DNA of 64,000 nucleotides, from assembly GCA_963573305.1 (NCBI GenBank), contig OY754336.1, forward strand, positions 16,776,699-16,840,698, in the 5' to 3' direction. The translations under genes were made by a program, and so were the position numbers. The number at the start of each line of letters is the position of its first letter. Position 1 is the first letter of the stretch. This DNA comes from Pyrrhosoma nymphula. Taxonomy: Eukaryota; Arthropoda; Insecta; Odonata; Coenagrionidae. This document shows, piece after piece, positions 58,722 through 64,000 of this stretch. Under the pieces are notes generated by a model. That model was given only the letters and a program-made list of their open reading frames with translations. It was not told the origin of the DNA and ran no database searches.

Positions 58722-59672
58722 TGGGCGCTTGGCTACTGACCGAAGGGTCCCGGGTTCAAATCCGGGTGAAGCCTTTGAACGCCCCAGAACAAAAATCCTC
58801 GGAGTGCGAGGTGGCCCAGGGAAAGGAACTGGCCCCCCTACCCTGAATCTACATCTACATACTACCCCGCAAGCCGCCTCAATAGGCGTGTGGCGGGGGT
58901 GTTAGGACACCAGCCGTTTAAATATAAAGAGGAAACGCTCTAATGAAATTACGCCTAGCATTTATTATAGTCCCATATTGTTCGGGGGAAAAACGAATTC
59001 CCATACCTATCCGTTCGGCAAAATATCTCTCTTAATTTATCGTTTCTGTCGGACCTGGAAATATAGTGGGGTTCTAATATGTTGTTCTCCGTGTCGCTCT
59101 GAAAGATATCTATTCTCAATTGTTCAAGCAATCTAAGCCTAGCGCGCAGCCTCCGAGTCTCTAGCGGCTCCCAGCCTAATTCGTTTAACATCTGTGTAAC
59201 GCTGTCTGTACGCCCGTAGAAGTTTTTGACGAATCGCGCAGCTTTCCTTTGTATTTTATTAAGTTATTATTATAAAATTAAGTCTTTCTGCACCGGATCC
59301 CATATGCTCGCTGCATATTCAATGTGTGGCCGGACGAGTGCGAAATAGCACCTCTCTTTTACTTTTTCATCTGAAAATCTTCCCACAATACGCTTGATGA
59401 ATCCTAGCTTCTTCAGAGCTCTTCCACAAATATTTCTTATATGTGTTCCCCACGATAGGTTCGAGGTTATCGTAACTCCCAGATACTTCACTTCATCTGT
59501 CGCATTTATGTTAACACCATCCACAGCATATACATGGTATAGTTAGTTACATACACATAGTGAATGTGTATAGTTAACACGCCTGTGGCTTAGTCCGGGT
59601 TGAACTCTACCATCTACTATCCAAACCAGCCTTCGGGTTGAACCACTGAGTGAGAGTGAACTATTTTGGCTG
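58722..59672 (+). mobile_element. tRNA-derived SINE, split by a LINE
   Basis: Head: GCGCTTGGCTACTGACCG and GGTCCCGGGTTCAAATCCGG (B box), then TGAAGCC; the A-box part is missing or eroded. Body: AATCCTCGGAGTGCGAGGTG and CCCAGGGAAAGGAACTGG up to CCCTGAAT at 58848. After the LINE insertion it resumes at 59561 with TGAATGTGTA and CACGCCTGTGGCTTAG, CCTTCGGGTTGAACCACTG to about 59672. The uninterrupted copy at 33143-33300 confirms the order. Confidence 0.8.
58849..59560 (-). mobile_element. 5'-truncated LINE inside a SINE
   Basis: On the minus strand the frame from 59524 reads EVKYLGVTITSNLSWGTHI, then RCYFALVRPHIEYAASIWDP, the C-terminal part of a CR1/jockey-type reverse transcriptase. After a frameshift near 59265 it continues IQRKAARFVKNFYGRTDSV and, to 58955, RRLRARLRLLEQLRIDIF with RTDRYGNSFFPRTI before the stop. 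The 3' UTR is GC-rich (CACACGCCTATTGAGGCGGC) and ends in ATGTAGATGTAGA, a short terminal repeat typical of such LINEs. TGAAT flanks both sides (58844-58848 and 59561-59565). Confidence 0.88.
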
Positions 59673-59775
59673 TAATACTAGTGTGGGCCATTTTTGCTCA
59701 GTTTAGGGAATAGTTCACTGTCTTGTTGGTTGCCTAATTTCAAGGGTAAACAAGGATATTTGGCGTGAGTAATAG

Positions 59776-59803
59776 CATAGAGTAAGTATATACTTACTCT
59801 ATG
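59776..59803. repeat. Perfect 28-bp palindrome
   Basis: CATAGAGTAAGTAT followed by its exact complement with no loop. It lies just outside the left end of the inverted-repeat element at 59816. Confidence 0.95.
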
Positions 59804-59815
59804 GTAATAGGTATG

Positions 59816-60080
59816 AATTGAGGGTCTGAGAGTCAAAGTCATAGTGACATCAACATGAAAAACGTTATCAGTGCATACTTTTTCTAATTTGATACCGTCG
59901 GGTGCCGTCAGGTAGCTACGGGAAAAGTAATAAAATTGTCCGAAAGTATGGTGCTGCGATCTAGCCACCGAAACTTAAGCTACTTTGGTTTTTGTCATTT
60001 TTTTTACCGGGGTAAAGTGATGCAGGTGACACTGGAAGATGTTTGTCACTTGTATTACTTTGACTCTCAGGCCCTCAATT
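59816..60080. mobile_element. MITE-like inverted-repeat element
   Basis: The left end AATTGAGGGTCTGAGAGTCA and the complement of the right end AATTGAGGGCCTGAGAGTCA match, continuing with AAAGT and GTGAC blocks inward for about 70 bp. 265 bp, non-coding. Confidence 0.8.
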
Positions 60081-60404
60081 ACGTACCTGGTACGTTATTT
60101 TCTCAAGCCTTATATTTTTAGTCATTTCACTTATGTGTAATTAAAATCCTCTGATTTACTACAATAGCATTTTTAATTTCTAAATGAAATAATTAAATTT
60201 AAAACGTTTTTAAAAGTTTATTTATTCACTTTTCATTACCAAAAGTATTCAATTTCCTTTCGTTGTATGTACCTTTCCAATCGTTATCGTGATTTCTTAT
60301 AATTTTTAAGTAGGAATTATAAAGTAAATTACATTTGTCACGGATGAGTGGGCAAATATTTGAATTCACAAAATAATTAAAAAAATATTATAATATAGTT
60401 CGTA

Positions 60405-60448
60405 TAGTCTTTCTGCACCCTTAAAACATTAAGGGTGCAGAAAGACTA
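60405..60448. repeat. Perfect hairpin, 19-bp arms
   Basis: TAGTCTTTCTGCACCCTTA faces TAAGGGTGCAGAAAGACTA around the loop AAACAT. Confidence 0.95.
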
Positions 60449-63400
60449 GACTCAGAACCGCTAACTCAACTGTTAGTAGCTGCAAATATGGCTTAGCAAT
60501 TTTTAGTACTCACATTTTGTTCTAATGACCCTCCTCTTTCGAACTCCAGCTATTCTTCATTAGTGCGGGGAATATTCTGGAAGTTGGTTGTGTTGACAGT
60601 ACGTCAACGTTGGCTATTTTGGATTACAATATTTCGCATGCAGTTGCTTTTTACAAGATCCTATGAGCAATATTATTCCTTTTGCCATCGTCATTTGTAT
60701 TGTTTTAAATAAGGTGCATTTAATAGGTATTGAACAAAAATTTTGGGAACAAAGAACATGGCTTATAACAAGATGTTGGCTGAATATGCTGTTATGTATT
60801 CTTTGTGTTATCGTTGGTTTTAATTTTCACGTCGTGAACTTGATTAAAGAGTACTGACAGCTCAGACACTCAAACTACTGTCTTATCATTATTTGGTTTA
60901 CGGTTGAAATAACGTTGACATGTATCTTTTTAATTCAATAAACAAAGTAATAAGTCATATAGTTGGAAATATCTTCTGTAAACACCTAACTTTGTTGTCA
61001 AACTGTTAAGAATTTGGTGGGTTAGATAATAATTTAAAAAGAGCCCCTGATGCCAATGCATCTCTCATTTCCATCTTCTTCCGAAATGAGACTAGTGGAG
61101 TTCCATTCACTTTATACCTTCTTCGCTCTAAAATGGGTTGAGTATATCAATGAACTAATATACCCTTAACTTCAAAAAAATATTAGAGACGAATTCCCAT
61201 CCCAATACATGCTCGTATTCAGGAATTACTGGGAGATTTCTTACATCGCCTACCAAGACATAGCCGTTTTTTTACACTCGGACTTTATTTTCTCAATAGG
61301 ACTCATTGCAGGTCTATCAGCCACACATTTTGGGAGATTAAAAGCTGGTACAGCCGTCTTCTTAAGCCTCTTTTTTGAAGGTATTCATTTACCCATTTCA
61401 ATGTAAAGAAACAACAAAGAACAGAGTGTCTTAAATTATATGATCAAACGTAGGATCTGCCCTGCGGGTTGAGATTACTCTAAGAATACTCGGATCGATC
61501 GTGTAATTGATATAAATTGTTTTATTAATCAGTTTCAATTGTTATTTTATGAAAATTAATACTCCCCACGGGCAGTATATGTCCTACTCTTTTTCGTTTG
61601 TGGGCTACGGAAGAGGTCCAATACAAAGTTAATGTCATTCGCTCACCGTATCGTTCAACTTCTTGTTGATATGCTGGTATGTGGTAGAGTTACAGATGCT
61701 GTTCCATTATGTATACCATCAGACCATTATGGTTTCATGGCTTTTCATTACAGCTAAGGAATACTATGGTGAGATCTAAGATTGAGCGATGATTTTATTT
61801 AATATCTATTATATCTTTGGTAGGTCTTTTGGCTGGGTCCTTACCTATTTCGTTGGTGAGTCATGGAGCCTCCAATTGCTTCCTAAAATAGTGAAACATC
61901 AAACTGGATGAAGGTAGTCCTCAGAATCTTCTATCTTTTAAACTTTTGTTGAGGATTGTATGCCCATGGAGTAGGTTGAGTTTCACGTTTGATTTATCGA
62001 AAAATAGTGGGGTTCGTGTCAGGAACAATTTCCTTTGACAGTCTTGAGTAGTATATTCTGATGGACTATCCTAAAATAAAATATAACATTAAAGATATCG
62101 ATCCGTAAAAGGTTTGCACTTGCTAGTGAGGACCTTCTATATAATCTACTAACATGCTGCAATTATCCAGCTTTATTTTTATTAATATTTTCCTTGAGCA
62201 AGACATTTTACCAAAAAAAAAATGACTCGGCCGATTTTAAGGGATATTTTCATTTTGGCAGAAATGGGATATGTGCGCTTGATGAATGATTCCTTGAATT
62301 TTCTCTGTGCAAATGAATGATTTTCGTGCTTTTCAGTTTTGCACTTGCGCCTGAAGTCCTTCTTTGCTTCGAAAATTATCGCGTTCTTCCTCCCTCTCTA
62401 CCGCTCGTCCACCGGCTCTCTTCAATTTTTTCCTGACCGCCGCCGCCTGTGAGAGACGAGAAGTCGCAGTGAAAGTTTTCGCTCTGCGGTGAGAGCTCAT
62501 GGCGATTTCTTTCCCGTCCGCTTCTCGCGTATCCAAAGATCTCTCCCTCTCTCTTTTCCATTCTCAATCCCGGACTCTTGACTTCCCTTCACGTCACGCA
62601 CATGACTTCCTCAGCAAAAGCTGAAAGAAAAATAGCCTTCGTGCACATCGCTTGATCTTCGTGTTCCGTAAGGGGTTTAAAAACTACCTGATAAAAGTTG
62701 ATCTCTATTCCTGAGGAACATCCGTTCGAAGGCAACATGAGACCAGCAATAGGCCAATTCTTATATTTTGGATAATTATTTTTCTACTAATTTAATGATA
62801 AGGTTTCAGAGTTCGTGCTTTGAACGTAGGGGCTAATCTTCTTATGATGTTTACCTATGCCTCCGAATACCCTCAGCCCAACTCAGCCCATTTTTAAGTA
62901 AATCAAGCAAAGTGAATCTGTGTCATCATTACATGCTTTCCCAGAACGACACAAGGAATGTCCATCTTCAAACTCTGTGCCTTCTCACTAATGGTGGTTG
63001 AATCTATTTTTTTATTTCGACGTTTCACCGGCTTTGGTATTGAATGTCTCGTACATATACCGGAAAATTTATTTTATGATAGTTTTACCAAAATATTTTG
63101 GAAAACTTTTTTCTTTCTTTTCCCTTATCGAAATTATTTCTTGCAATTGCCTCAAAGTTACCTCAAAGTTACCCATTGAGGTTAATTTAAATGAACTCGG
63201 AAAAATAATCATCGGAATATTGCTTGGTTTCTTCTCTTATCTTAACTGATTAGGAAATCCGCATCGTTAAGCCTAATTATTACAATATCATTTTCTATTC
63301 GTATGTGTGCAGAGATGAAGTACTTTGTGGTATCACCTTTCCCCTCGTTCCTATTAGCTCTCACCCTACTCATCGATTATGTTTCAAAGTGGCCCGTCCA

Positions 63401-63907
63401 CTTTCTCCTCTCGTGGACAGTTAATACTACTTAATCTTCCTGCGTAGAGGAAGAATAACGTAATATGCGTCGTGAGAGTCTTGCGAGGAAGTGGGCTGTT
63501 GATCAAGTCCGAGTTTCATTCATTCAAATGAAATGGGAAAAAAACGAATTCCTTCAGCATTCCCAATTAAAAGAGTCGCCCATATCCTCCCTTGTGGTCG
63601 AAAAATTCCCCCCGAGGCCCACTCATGACCCCCGAGGGGACTTCCAATCTCTTCCGAAGCCGCCTCCTCGTGGCGGAAAAAAATGTTTCCGATTACGCAA
63701 ATTTTCCCTCCAGTCCAGCGACTCTCCCCTTACCTCAACTCTCACTCTCTCTATCTTACTCTCACTCTCACTCCCGCAATGAATCCTCCCCACCGCTCGT
63801 ATTACGCAACTCGCAATCGCCGTCGGCCAACGCGAGGATCAGGTGCGCGAAAAACTTCTGCTGGCCTCGGTGCTGTGGATTCAACTGCATTTCTCGTACG
63901 AGACTAT
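60449..63907. other. No supported gene
   Basis: Mostly AT-rich. GC-richer patches occur at 62350-62600 and 63470-63900, with frames of up to 105-110 codons in overlapping phases (for example 63465-63782). CT-rich simple sequence near 63720-63775 explains part of them. No recognisable product. Confidence 0.5.
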
Positions 63908-63995
63908 TGCCGCGTCTACACTGACCACTTAAGTATGCACTTAAGTGTGTTTTCCACTTTAGTACACCGTGTAGACGCCCTCTCACCACTTAAGT
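63908..63995. repeat. Inverted repeats at window edge, possible MITE
   Basis: GCGTCTACAC (63912-63921) faces GTGTAGACGC (63969-63978), and CACTTAAGTATGCACTTAAG with TG (63926-63947) is itself symmetrical; CACTTAAGT recurs near 63986. A MITE that continues past the window is likely. Confidence 0.55.
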
Positions 63996-64000
63996 AACGG

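Noticed and set aside
58722..58775. tRNA gene
   Set aside because: Good B box but no A box or acceptor stem pairing, and SINE body follows directly.
60405..60448. Pre-miRNA
   Set aside because: The stem of 19 bp is too short and perfectly paired for an animal miRNA precursor.

Overview
The window looks like a stretch of an arthropod, probably insect, nuclear genome. Most of it is AT-rich intergenic or intronic DNA. It carries many short inverted-repeat elements, tRNA-derived SINE heads, LINE and Penelope-like fragments, cut-and-paste DNA transposons of the Tc1/mariner, hAT and TTAA-target types, AT and CT microsatellites, and CpG-bearing GC-rich islands. I see no operons, bacterial-type gene packing, rRNA, or intact long cellular gene. 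I cannot name the species from the sequence. Most open frames are chance products of GC-rich or polypyrimidine tracts.

Layout. 0-15 kb: a LINE reverse-transcriptase fragment at the left edge (minus strand), a small inverted-repeat element near 7.0 kb, then gene-poor DNA with CT-rich tracts. 15-25 kb: an inverted-repeat element near 15.7 kb with hammerhead-like cores, two copies of a TTAA-flanked repeat (17.2 and 24.6 kb), SINE heads, a (AT)32 tract and a LINE 3' end. 27-29 kb: a non-autonomous hAT element with a perfect 8-bp target duplication that splits a small reading frame; a possible minus-strand exon with a diverged second copy lies beside it. 30-33 kb: a long foldback, a GC-rich island and two exon candidates. 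33-41 kb: SINE and MITE copies, including two more TTAA repeats.

41.9-45.9 kb is the best resolved locus. A 3.4-kb Tc5-like DNA transposon with about 800-bp terminal inverted repeats and a decayed transposase sits inside another TTAA repeat and is flanked by TAA on both sides. 46.2-47.7 kb: two TTAA elements share a single TTAA, and one contains a LINE fragment. 49-54.9 kb: more inverted-repeat and hammerhead-like elements, a Penelope-type GIY-YIG fragment and a LINE 3' end. 58.7-59.7 kb: a SINE split by a 5'-truncated LINE with a TGAAT target duplication. 59.8-64 kb: palindromes and further inverted-repeat elements.

The most interesting pattern is recurrent. At least five separate places carry a hairpin followed by GAAAC and then a short palindrome, usually preceded by CTGAAGA or CTGATGA and usually as head-to-head inverted pairs. 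This resembles the small hammerhead ribozyme variants known from Penelope-like retroelements, and a Penelope endonuclease fragment is present in the window. The match is suggestive, not proven. The two most protein-like uncharacterised segments are the hAT-split frame at 27.09/28.08 kb and the minus-strand open segment ending in a splice-donor-like site at 32.38 kb.
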